From NCBI GenBank assembly GCA_031213475.1, contig JARUPZ010000020.1, positions 8,093,207-8,157,206 on the forward strand: a stretch of 64,000 nucleotides of DNA, written 5' to 3'. The notes beneath the pieces were generated by a model. The model was not told where the DNA came from and made no database searches. It worked only from the letters and a program-made list of their open reading frames with translations. A program made the translations under genes and the position numbers. Below are positions 1 through 12,400 of the stretch, piece by piece (the first letter of the stretch is position 1; every line of letters starts with the position of its first letter). The stretch comes from Nereocystis luetkeana (Eukaryota > Sar > Phaeophyceae > Laminariales > Laminariaceae).

Positions 1-393
1 ATTCTCCCTCTTTTCCGCGTGTTTGTGTACGTTTTTTGTTTTTGTTTATTTTGTTCAAGTAATCGCTGAAGGTGAAGCAGGAATCTCACACGCCGATGCG
101 TTACTTCTGCAGGGGTGCAGCCGGAGCACTTGTTTGTAAACCTAAATATTCTGAATGATAGGGCTACTCACCTTGGGAACTACCCACTATCGCAGGGATC
201 CAGATAGTCTCAAAACTGTTTTTCTGGTGAGGTGTGTAGAGTTCCTCGAGCGAGGAAAGAGCCTCGTCCATATCGAGGTTTGCCCCTTCGATAGCATTGC
301 GTCCACGTCGCGCGTGTGCGTTGTGAGAGGCGTTTATTTCGGTAGCCTAGCCAATCGTCGTCAGTTAAGAAAATTACCCCCCCACTTCGTCCA

Positions 394-1437
394 ATGAGTG
401 TCGAACCAACTCAGCCCGGAATATTCGCGGCGAATGCCCTCTGCCGACAAAACAAGGTGACGGCGCGTCTCCTCAACGTGGACCCTTACGGAAGCTCGCG
501 GCAATGCTCCAGCAGAGTGCGACCTCCCGCGACGGCTGGACGGCCGCAAGCCGAACCGGCACCGTCACACTGCCACCCGCGCATAGAGCGGACGTTGTCG
601 ACACCTTCGTGGGAGCGAGTGGGACGTCTTCTTGTCGACATTCGGAGTTCTATCGGCGGAGAAGAAGCCGGCGATGGCCGCGGCAGCCTGGGCCCGAGCG
701 CAAGTACGAGCGCAAGCGTAAGCGGAGGTGCAGGCGCCGGGGTGAGCACGAGCACTCGTGCGAGTCCAAATACGGTCGAAGACGGCGGCGACGGCGACTC
801 CTTCTATAAGTCGACGCCGTTGCCTTCGCTGACCCTATCCACCCCGGTCCGCATCGTTCTGCGGCGGCAACCCGACGAGACGGTAGCTGCGGGCTCTGGT
901 CCCGCACAACGCGACAGTGGTGGTGGCGATGGTAGCGGCGGCAGTGGTGGTGGTGGCGGCTGCGGCGGTGTCGGTGGTAGCCTCGGCAGCACGGGCGGTA
1001 GCAACAACAGGGGCAATAGCGGCGGGCCACGGGAAGCGGACGTCGTACAATATCAAGGCGGGGAGGAGGCGGTGGCGGCAGCCGCAGCTGCGGCGGTGGT
1101 AGTGGAGACGGCGGCGGCTCAAGTAAAGCGGGATGAGCAGCAGCAACAGCAAGGTTTGCTGCGGGGGATACGGCGGCGACTTTCCGTGGAAAAGGCCATG
1201 GAGTGGTACAGCGATGGCTCCAGCTCGGACAGTGGCGCCGAAGACAACGACGAAGAGGCCGGAAAGGGATCGGGGAATAAGGGAGGCGGGCGCGGCGGCG
1301 GCGGCGGCGGCGGCGGTGGCAGCGACGAGCAAGCGTTGGGGCCGTGGGGTGGGGGAAGAAGGACGTCGGCGAGGCGGCAGAAGCAAGATGAGATCCGCGA
1401 GGCAGACGTTGCCGCCGCGAGGGAGAACGACATGAAG
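394..1437 (+). CDS. CABIN1-like exon: W/L block, Gly-rich linker, RRTSAR basic block
   Basis: The frame is open from an ATG at 394 to the donor at 1438 (phase 0). An in-frame TAG lies at 343-345, so the exon starts either at this ATG or, more likely, at an acceptor downstream of it. The segment SWERVGRLLVDI near base 625 resembles the W-x-x-L-G-x-x-L-L block that precedes the basic region in CABIN1. The exon ends with RRTSARRQKQDE, comparable to the family's RRSARxRN block. In between are long Gly, Ala and Ser runs and a Gln run. The true 5' boundary cannot be fixed from the sequence alone. Confidence 0.6.
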
Positions 1438-4400
1438 GTGCGTCGTACTTTTTCTCTCTACGCCGCACATGCTTTAGTAGCGTTTGTTTTTTCCCCTTTA
1501 TGAGGCCCTGCCCTATTAGATGTCGGGGAGATCCGTCTGCTGCCTCTCCTCGCCCCCGCGGCCACCGTCGCCGCCGCCACTACGTTTTCGGAAGCCCCGC
1601 TCTCTCTCCTTGCAATACCGAGTTGGCGTTTTTTTTTCGTCGCCAGACGTCTGCCGTTGACGTACGTAACCGTACGCAGCGCCAGATGTCGGCCAGATAT
1701 TGATGAGGGCGGTGGCACTCCGTGGCTGCCCGATTTACCCGGGAGGGGGGGGGGGTTGAGCGCACCCACTTTAAGACGCTATAGGTCTCGCTACTATAGG
1801 AACTCTGGCTGATGGTATATTGTAATTGTCGTCAACTTTGTGCGTTGGTGCGAGGCAGAAAAGGTTGTAACACGATATAAGCAAGCAGCAGTCACTTCGC
1901 GATTCTTTTATTTTGTGCGTAATCGCACACAATTTTTTTTGTTTTGCTTTGTTCGTTTTGGGATATTCCGTTGGTAGGACAAAAGACAGGGAGATTTCGA
2001 GCAAGTGAGGCTGGGAAAAAGAGCGCCCCCTCTTCATTTGGTACCGTCGTTATTTTAGAAACTCGCTTCGCTCGTAGGTACTAACTGCACCCTCGTTTTG
2101 GGAGTAACGTGCTTGATTTTTGGAAATTGAAGCTCAGCTTATTGTTCAGGATAAGGCGGCATTTATTAGTTGAGAGTGACGCAAGTTTTTCACCCTCAGC
2201 TTTTGCACGAAACTTGAGCCTTCTTTTAATACTGGAGTTGGTGTAGGACACATTCTGCCTCACATAATAATAAAAATGATAATAATATTAACTTGGTCCA
2301 AAATAAGAGGTGTCGCGTACTCTGTACAGGACTCTGTACTGAAGGGTTAGGAGCATGCGGTTCGAGCGTCGTCCGTCGGGTTTTTGATTGACCCGCCTGT
2401 CCCCTCCCACCTTCTTCCGCGCCGGGGCCTACCCCCTTCCCAGCCAACTGGGACCGAACTACTGTAGGTAGAAAAATCGTGGACAAGAGAAGACGAAAAC
2501 GCCTCGCAGCAACAGTAACAGTACAACTGTCATGCCCAATCGTTATATTGCCTGTAATATATACCTCCCTGTGTTTGTTTCTTGGCCGTTGACTTTTCCC
2601 CTTCCGTGACTGTTGAACGTCCCTCGACCGTTGACCGTCCCTTGGTCCTCGGCCGTTCTTTAATCGTTGGCCGTTTCTTGACCGTTGATCGTTCCTTGAC
2701 CATTGACGGATACTTTGACCGCTCCTTGGCCGTTGGCTGTTCCTTGACTGTTGACCGTTCCTTGACCGTTGACCGTTCCTTGACCGTCGACCGTTCCTTG
2801 ACCGTTTGATCACTTTTTGCGGTCCAAACATCCGGCGAAATAACGAAAACCCACAATGGGAACAAAAAAAACAATTACACGAAAAAGTTCCGGGTGGCCA
2901 GTCTGTTCGTCGCGGCAGATGGAGCTGGCGCCGGTATCGATCCAGGTGCTGGCGTGGAAGATAGTGAGGCGCCTGTGTGGTGGCCCCAGCTTGTGGACAA
3001 CGCGCGAGGCGGTGGCGGCGGCGATGGCGGTGTGGCTGGAGCGGAGGATGACATAGTGTGAGGACCCCCCCCCCCTCCCCCGGGTAGTTACATAGTCCCC
3101 CCATTGCTGTCTCTGGAATTAGCCACACCGAAAAACAAATCAACCCATTCGACGCTGTATTCCATATGCAAGAAAGCCCGCCTCACAAGCGGTTTTTAAT
3201 AGAATACAGCTGACCCTTCATGTGACTCGCCGAACACTTGACGACGCTTCGCGCCTGGAGGAAGCAGTGTCTTCCTGGTCGGCGAGAACTCGACGTGCTC
3301 CGTCCCGGCATTGTAGGGATGCATGGGTCTATGGTCCTACGACTACGGCCTTGCATGATATCGAGTACGCCCCCCCCTCCCCCGGGTTTTTTTGGTCATG
3401 CCTGCTCGTTTTGCGGTGCGTGTTCTGCGAACCGTGACTCCGCATGCCAATGGAAATGAGCCTTGCTTGGTTGATTGGTTGGTTGGTTAGTTGGTTAAGT
3501 TTTTGAGGAATTCGGACGAACTCGCATCCGACAGTATTTACGGCTGCTTCGTGAAAAATCCCCGTCGAAATATATGTATATGAAATCGTGATACGCTTGG
3601 GTTTTTCCTTCAGGAGGGACGACGAGGAGGGGGCGGCCTTGGCGTCGAAGATGCTCCCACGGTGGAGGCAGCGCCACGACGTGGATTGCCGCAGGTATGG
3701 AGGCATTACTGTGGCTACGGAGCGCGGGGGTTACGTGGCACGTCGTAGCCATTTTGTTGTCGGCGGGAGGACGCGTCGAAACCAGCTGCGCGTGCTCGAT
3801 GCACCCTTTTTGCGATTTGTCAGGGACCCAGATGGGGCGAGCGTAGGTTGAGCCGGTTGCTGGCTCACGGGTAGTCGCAATTGTTTTTTGTCTCGACATG
3901 CCTAACCCCAACCCTAAACCTAACCCTAAGCCGGCGTCCCCGGTGGCTTGATAGGTGGTCCGCGTGCCTATCAAGATCAATTTCGTGGGTTCAAGTCTCA
4001 AAGAGTGCATGCTCGTCGGGGCTTTTTCTTGCTTAAAAAATTATTAGCGGAAAGCGCGAGAGCGTGAGTTAGCTACTTTCGATGAAAATCGACGAGCAGT
4101 GGGAATGCTGAACCCTATGCGCGACAAAAAATTAAAGGCACATACCGGGGGGGGGAAGGGTAGACGCCTGTGACCACGGCTTGTCCAGAAGCTCCTTGAG
4201 GGTAAAACCTCCTACGAGTTAGGCTGGAAAGTAAAAGAGTGATGATGAAAAAAAAAAAAAAAAAAAAGCTGTGGGGCATATGGGGTGGTATCAGTAGCAA
4301 GCCCGATCTGGGGCTTGATGAAAATAAAAAAGGGATGACAATCGAATGACTGAAGTATACGCCGAGAAGCTCTTGACGGGAGCTTTCAAATGAGCGAAAA

Positions 4401-6431
4401 GTTTTCGGAGCGCACTGCGAAGCTCTCGGTGGTGTGATACGCTTATCCGCCGCAGGCACATTACTCGACAGCAATCGCTATATCTCAGCAACTTCGGCGC
4501 TCTGATAAAAACCCATTGAAGATACGTAGATCTGGCTATCTCAGCTATTTTATGGTATCAAAATGATCGCCGAACCCCTTTGCCACTGCGCCGAAAACTT
4601 CCAAGATCGTTTCATATTTTATTTTGGTCCACTTCAATACAAATAAGTGAGATATTTCATTGTTTTTGCCGAAGTTGCCATCGCTGCGCCATTCTCAATA
4701 TTTTTGTCGATGTTATACGTTTCTGTGATGCTCTTGACAAACGTTACCAGAGTTATACGAACGCCTTTTCGATTTGAACCGATGTGCAAAAATGATTTCT
4801 GAACGAAAGTGAACACGAGATCATTCAAAAGCCCACACGAGATAAATCGATTTATGGTCTGAACTGCTCTTGGGCCGTTTGTCGAGGGCATCCCTAAAAT
4901 GTTGCAGAAAACAAACAGATGATTGACGGAGTTACAGCCGATCCAAGAAATTTACCACCAGACCTGTTAACACCTACGAACTTATGATCCGCGTTTCAGT
5001 TGTGAGGGCGGAGACTTCCCTGGTGGGATCTTGCCCCCCTCCCCTCGGTTTTATTTGGTCTGGGTTCCGCACTCGGCAAGGCCGGTGTCGAGCAAGCGTT
5101 CTATTGGTGTATTTAGGCGGAGGCGAGAGGGCTTCGTGGGTGCGCGTGCCTCTCCGTCTTTTGCCTTGAGTGCAATGGAGGTGCCCCGACAAGCTAAACC
5201 ACATTGTGTGTGCGAAGGTTGCTGTTGCGAGGCTGGTGGTTTGCTCGAGGGCCGTATGGTCTTTTGTCGGGGAAAACCTCGTTTTCTCTCGGAGCGTATA
5301 TAGCAGAGTACAAGCTAGGGAGTCTCATAAAGGGGTACGGCAGAGCCTAGCAATGTAGAGCACAGCAGGGTCATAAAACAGCGTAGCAGACCACATCAGA
5401 GCTAGCAGATCACATAGCAGACCATTGGCCCGAGATACGCTCCATTACCGCGTCCTCTTCCATGCGTGCTGATTCATGTTTCCGTTGGTAGGTGCGGGGA
5501 GGGGGGGATCGTGCTGTGCTGCGACTTCTGTCACCTGGTGTACCACCCAAGGTGCCTTGAAGTCACTCCCAGCCTCACCAGCCTCTTCGCGTGCTCGGAT
5601 TGCAAGGAGGTAGGAACGCGTTTTGGTTTATAGTAGCATCCACCATGGGGGGGGAAGGGCGGGCGACCCCGTGCGGGAACGATGTGCCCATGTACTTCGC
5701 ACCTATTTTAGTACGGTTTCGTGACAAGAGCGTTTTGTGTTTTTTGTGTGCGGTCCCTAGTCCCGGAGAAAACGAGCGCGGATGATGTGCCGGCTCGCTC
5801 GCTGCCGCCTTCTCTCCTCGGCTTACCGAGCGCGTGCAAATCGAAGACTGGTAGGACGAAAGGCTTGTTCCGCTACCCAACACCCCGGGCTGTAAGGCGC
5901 TGCGGGGCTTTGCGGATTGCCGCGAACCGAAACATGACAGACGCACACGCCGTGCGCTCCTTGCACTCCGGTCGCGGTTCGTGCTTTTGTTTTTCACGTC
6001 CGTCTTTTTTTTTTGTCGATGTTTCCGTTTGTCATGTGTGTGTTGTTTTTGTTTTCCTTTCTCGGATCCCGTCTCCCTTACGACGGCAACGGCTATTTGT
6101 GTTTGTGGGGGGGGGGGGGGTGGGGGGGTGCAGGAGGCCGCCACCTTGGAGTGGGAGCTCAAGGGCAGAGACGCCGCGGGCGGAGCTGTCGCCGGCGGTC
6201 TGCAGGAGTTGCTCACAGCTGCGGACGGCAGCGGAGGAAACGCTGGTGTGGTCGATCTCATGCTCAGGTAGGTCGTCCAAGTCGTCTCTCTTTGGAGACT
6301 GGCGTGTCCACGTTCGTTAGGCAGCAAACTTCTGCGAGCGCCAGAAAGTGTCTCCCAAACTACAGCGGTTGAAGTTTTGATCGCCGCCGATGATTTGTGG
6401 CGAAGGCGTTGTACTCGTAGCTATGACTGAC

Positions 6432-6496
<65 letters not shown>

Positions 6497-9400
6497 GTCT
6501 GTCTGCCTGCCCATCTATCTGTCTATCTGTCTGTCTCTATAACTGTCTGTCGTTCTATCTGTGTGCCTGCTTGCGTAGAATTTTGTCTGCCATCTTTTCT
6601 TCTCTCCCCCCCCCCCCCCTCCCCTTGAGGTCCCACTCTCCCTCCCGAACTCCCTCGACCTACTCACCCCCCTCTGCTCCCTGATGGTTGCAGGTGGCTG
6701 CAGGGAATAGCGGCAGCCCCGGCGGAAGAGCTCTGCGCAGAGGCCTCTTTCTACTCAGACTCACGAGGAGGCGACAAATGTCCCGACGGCGCATCCGTCG
6801 AGACTGGCGAGGCGAGGGTGTCGGCGGCGACACTAGGCACGTCCCAGCTCGCCACCGTCGCCCTGGCCATCGAGCCGATCGTGAGAGGGTGAGATATTGT
6901 GGTGCACTCATGGGAGAGGTTACTCCCGTACCCTGGTAGCGTTTTGTGACAGTCGGGGTCTCAGAGATGCTCAAGCGAAGTGGTGACCCCCCCCCCCCCC
7001 CTCCCGGGATGCTCGTTTGAGTTTGCCTGTTATATCATGAGCGTGCGTAAGCTACCCGTGCCTTAAATTTCGAAAGCTACAGTAGTCTTCGAGTGTACCA
7101 CGGCGGGGTGTGCGTTGCTTGAGTTGTGTTGCGCGTGTCGCTGCGATTGACTGGAACAACTCCGAGTAACCCTCGCGTGCTATTCTCTCTCCCGGTCTCG
7201 ATGTCTGTGTCTCTGTATTTCTGTCTTTATGTCTTCCTCTCTCTCTCCATTTATCTCTCTCTTCCATCTCACGACCAATACCCGCTGGTCCACGCACCCA
7301 CCCGCCCGTCCGCACGCCCACAGGTACCTCCCCTCCCACCTTTCCTGGCCAGTATTAACCGCCCGCTCTGACTTTCCGATGGCGGGAGGAGCACCGCCTA
7401 CCTCAAGCAGCAGCACTGTTGTTTCGGGAGGGCCTGAGCTAGGTCTAGCATGCGAACTTGCGCTTGCCGAGATGCGCATGGACAAGGCTCTGTCCCTGAT
7501 GCAACACCAGCTCACCACGAGACAGGGGCCTAGCCCGACGACCTCCTCGACTTCGGGGCCGTCAGTGCCGGGTGCAGCCCCGGCAGCGGCGACGGCGTCA
7601 GCAGTGGTAGGGGCAACAGCGGCGGCAGTAGCAGGGGCGGCCGTGCCTGGGCCGGAACCGGCGGTAATCTCTGACGGGGGTAAGGCAAACGAGGTGCCCC
7701 CCGGCGGCGACCCCAGCGCGGGAGTTCCCAAGCGTGCGGAAGGGTGCTCGCGCTTGTCCCCAGACAGGAGACGCATAGAGGCCATGAGACACCTGGCCGT
7801 GGCTGACGGCGCCATGCTACAGCTGGAACCGTGGTGCTTGTCTATCGGCGACGGTGGAGATGGTGGAGGTGGTGCCCCATACGGTAAGTGGCGCTATTCG
7901 TTCGGGCGAGGGAGGGAAAAGGCGCTTGCTTGATTTAGCTTTCTGCGGGTTGTCTTCGTGGACCTTTTGATGACGCGTCGGCGGAGGGGTGGTAGTATCG
8001 CGAGACCTCCAGTTAGTGCTTGCTGGCGGTTCGGCCCACCGCAGTCTGCTGTGCACATCTGTTTGCCTCGTCGTTTGGCACTGTGTTGAGCTTGTCTGCA
8101 AACATTGAAGTATTCTGGCTGCCTACTTCGAAAACGAGTGTAACACACACTACGCCGTAAAACAATTAGGCCTGATACTTGCAAAAATCAAAGCAATTTC
8201 ACAGGAACCCCCATGTATGATACCACTCTTCCATCTTGTACTCCGGGATTTTGCTAGTTTATCGGGTGGTGCAGCGGTGGGAAGGACATAAGAGGATTTT
8301 TTGCGTACTTTCTTTACTCTCCTTTCGATATTATACTACTGGAGTACTACGGAGCAAGTTCGGGTGTGTGGTGGAAGCGTGCAATATCGAGATTATTCCA
8401 ATATGCGTGAAAATTGTCCTGATTGAAGGTCACCAATGCCCCCCTTCCTCCCCCACCGCCACATTTGGATGCTCCTGGTGTCGATGAAGGTGGCAGCGCC
8501 GCGCAACGGGCGTCAAACGCAGCACCTTGGGCGCTGGCGGTACGGTGGTGGTGGCTAAAGGGGATACGGGAGCGACACGCCGGTCGACGGGAAGAAGCAC
8601 TCGTGTGCTTCCGCCGCTGCAAACGAGTGTTAGGGAGTAAGGGGGGGAGCCTAGGAGAGCTCGACCGACTGAAAGAGGCGGACGATAGGGGCGAGGACGA
8701 AGATAAAGAAGGCTCGGAGGAAGCGGTTGTGCTGCTGCCGTATTGCGTGGTTCACCCGAGAATAGACATGCACGTGAGAAATATTTCGTCTCTTTTTTGC
8801 ATAGTAAATTAATTAGTACCCGTCCCCAACCCCAATATGTACGCAAGATAACCCCCCCCCCCACCTATGTCATTATATACCTCATGAAACCCGCGAGATA
8901 GGATACGTCAAGACTTTTTTGTACGCAGTGGAACCATGAGGGCGGCAGTCTGGGGCTGTATCGTTACAACAGTGGTTGCGTTTCTTGCCGTGGCTGTTGT
9001 TTAGTCCCTTTTGGTGTTGGTATTTCGGCGCTGTAGCTGATGTCCGCCGCTGATTTCAGGGCGAATCAGGTCACTTATCATAGGATAACCAACGGCAACG
9101 CACCAGAGTCGTGCCACAGATTTTTCTCACGTTTCTAACATGAACAGCTCTGTACCCCACAGCTTTTCGTGACTCTGTTATGCGTGGCCCTACGTTGAAA
9201 ATAATAACCCCTTTTAAGAGCACGCGGTACCTTCCGTACCCCTTCTGGCTGGTGCGTTGCTATAACCAGTTGGGGATTTCCCCAGGACGCCGTCGTTTTT
9301 ATCTTTTCCCCCTGCTCTGCATTCCTTGAAAAACTTTTGTCACGGAGAAGGTGGTGCGGGGTGTCATGACGGACGTCGAGCTGTCGGGCACGAGCGAAGC

Positions 9401-12400
9401 AGCACGCGACGCATTCTCGCGCGCGATTCGTCTCCTGTGTGAATGCGCCGTGGGCACCGAGAAGGAAGGCGGAGGGAGCACGGTGGTGGCGGCAGCGGCA
9501 GCGGCGACAGAAGCCAAAGCGGGAACGGCCGCAACAGCCGCTGACGCAGCACAAGCGACGAGCCAGGCACGTGTCTTCACTGGTAGTGACGGTGTGCACA
9601 CTGGAGACGCTCTTCGCGCAGAGGAGCAAGCGCGGAGCGGGGTTCACAAAACTTGCGGTGGCGGCAAAGGTCCAAGCGAGGGTGGAGCGGACACTGCCGC
9701 CGATGCTCCCACCGTGCCCCTTGAAGAGGTTGCGGCCGATTCGCGGCCCCATCCACCCCGCCCTGCTTCTGCGAACGGGGCACCGGGTGGAGAGCGGAGC
9801 GTTGAAACGGCGAGCACGGCAGCCGGCGAGGAAGGCCCCTCGCCAACGAGTGTCCCTGACGGAACCGTGATATCTACCTCTGTTGGTGGTGCAACTCCCT
9901 CGTCGTCGCCGAAGGACGAAGCTGTCGCAGCGCTGATGAAGGTGATGCAGGGACTCGAATTGCGCTTCGTGACACGTCCACGGCTGCCCTCTCATTTTTC
10001 GCCAACAGCAGCCACGGATAATTTTTTAGGCGCGGTCGTATCCCCGGTCAGTGGACAAGGCCCTGCAATAGAGGGTGTCGACGACGCTGAAACCGACACC
10101 GCGGGCGGGGTCGGCGTAGCCAGAAGTGACGGCTCTAAGCCGGGGGCACCGAGGCATGGGGGCGGGTGGTCGGTCCTGGTACGCCCTGCCCGGGCAGAAG
10201 AACTCTTAGCGGACTTGCTCGAAAAGGAGAAGTCTTCTTTCGCGCAGACCAACCGAGACGGGGCGAAGGCGCTTGAACGGTGGTCGTCCGCTGGCAAAGG
10301 CAGCGGTAACGGCGATGTGGCGTCCACCGAACCTCCCTTCTTCCTGGCGCCGGCGATGGCTGTTTCTGCCGCCCTTGTCACCGTAGCAGGGGGGGCGACG
10401 GCGGCGGCGGCGGCGCCTGCCGCGGCGGTTGCAACTGGCAGTGAAGCCCTTCTCGAGGTTGCGGGAGTGACGACAAGTGCGGGATCGTCTTCAACGCCGG
10501 CGGCGACGAGCGCGAGAGCGGGACCAGGATCAGAGCCAAGTCCGGGGCAGCGTTGGCACTTTCCTTTGGCGCTGTCGTCGACGGGTCTGGGCGAACACAC
10601 CTCCGTATTCTCAATGATGCTGCGCGGCGCGTCGCTTTTAGGGCGCCACGAGACAGCCGTCCTCCTTGCCGTGCGCTGCTCCGAGCACTTCTTGGACGCT
10701 TTCGAAGTGCTGACCTCGCCGAGGGGGCCTCTGCGCGTGGGCGGCGGGGCGAGGTCCCCGGGCAAAGGCGCAAAGAAAGGCCCTTTTGGGAGTGGAAACG
10801 AAGGCCTCGGGGCGGTTCATCTCTTACTCTCCTCTCGGCAGCAGGGGGGTGATCGACGGGTAGTCGATGCCTCGGTGAGTAGCGCGTGCGCGGAGTTCTT
10901 GGCACACGCGCTGGCTGTCGTTGTGTGGGCTGTTCCGCACGCTACCAGAGGAGAGCTGTTCGGTGGCGGCGACGGTGGCGATGCCGATGGTTTTATGAGC
11001 GAGGATGGGCGGGAGGCGGCAACGATTCGTGCCGCGGCGAGGAAAACGTCGGTGCTCCGATGCCTGGGGCGATTCATGAAACGCTCTATGGACAGCGATA
11101 ACACGAGGGTAAGTTTTCGAGGGTGAAACGCTAGAGGCGTGTGTAGCTGTCCTACGGTAACTGTTTTTGGGGATTATGGGTGTCATAAGAGCCTCGTGAC
11201 TGCTGACGGGCACGATTCTTCAAATCGTAGTCTCGAAGGAGAAGAAGGGTGGGGTATGTCGCGCCTATTCAGTTCGAAAGGAAATTGGCTAGCTGCCAGG
11301 ACTTGGGGAGCTTGCGCCTTTTTGGTAGCTGCACTACTCTAGGTCGCTTCCGTTGTTTTCAATATCTCAACAGCAATGTGCCCTGCCGTTCCCCCTCCTT
11401 AATGACCGTCTTCTTGTACCACCCGCAACCCGAATCAAGGTTCTTAACCTGTGTATATGTGCGTGGCAAGCGATTGCCGCGGTAGCACCACCGGTGCCCG
11501 CGCGAACCCCCGCCCTCACCCTAGCGCCACCTCTTGAAGGTAGGGTCCAAATACCGCCGACGCGGCCGCCACCGCCGCCGCTGGCGAAGGCTGGCTCTTC
11601 TACGAACGACGCTACACTCCCCGCTGTTGCTGGGATGGAGGCGCCAACATCACAAGACGCGATGGAGGTCGAGGCGATAGGTCGCGATGGCCGCGGCGAC
11701 CTTAGTGCCCCCTCCGGCGTGGTTGAGGGGGTACCACCCGTAGCGGGTGACGGCGGAGTCAATGACGACAGTGTTTCGGGCGCGGTGAGGAAAGGTTGCG
11801 GGAGCTCAGTGGTCGATGCCTTTGCGGACCCGTTGAAGGCGCTCGTGCGTTGTCTCTGCGGTGTTGTGATCGGGAGGTGGAGGCAAGCGTCTTCTACCGG
11901 GAGGGCTCCTAAAAAGGCGTGGGTTTTGCACGCGATGGAGGGGGTGCTTGCTCTTGTCCGTGCCCTTCAGGTGAGCAACTTGATCGAGAAACGCGGCGGG
12001 GAATGAAGGGGTGGGACAAGCGAGTCGTTTGCCTCGAGTCACCTTTGAAGCGACCGCTCGTGGGCTGCAGTCTGCATTTGCGGGCCTCAGGCTCCTCGAA
12101 TTGGTTTCTACACGTTTAAAGCACTCACCACCTGTGAGATCGAAGTAAACGCCGAAACTCATACTTGGCAGCCGCGTGTAGTGGTTCGATCGCGCGTATT
12201 GGTTTTGTATTTTTTTCACGGGCCCTGACGTACTTAGACCAATAACTGAGCGGTGCTCGCTGTCGACCGGCACCGATTATCGTGATTTCAACCATTAGCC
12301 CTCCCGACGCGTTCGACCTCACCTGGGCTTTTCCTCAGACGCCACTGGTGGCTTCGGTGGCCGTTCACGAAAACCGTTTTTTTCGCGACACGCAAAGCAG

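Noticed and set aside
650-1468. Long minus-strand frames over 0.5-1.5 kb (up to 272 codons)
   Set aside because: They are Arg/His/Pro- or Leu/Pro-rich mirror images of the GC-rich, Gly-rich + strand exon and have no splice or family support.
2226-3143. 305-codon minus-strand frame with RSRNGQ repeats
   Set aside because: It arises from the intronic minisatellite and adjoining GC-rich exon-like sequence; no domain.
3931-4010. Functional tRNA gene
   Set aside because: The T-arm is mutated and the acceptor ends do not pair; it is followed by a repeated body and an A-run, so it is a SINE head.
6427-6545. CRISPR-like array
   Set aside because: Simple CTGT microsatellite without spacers.
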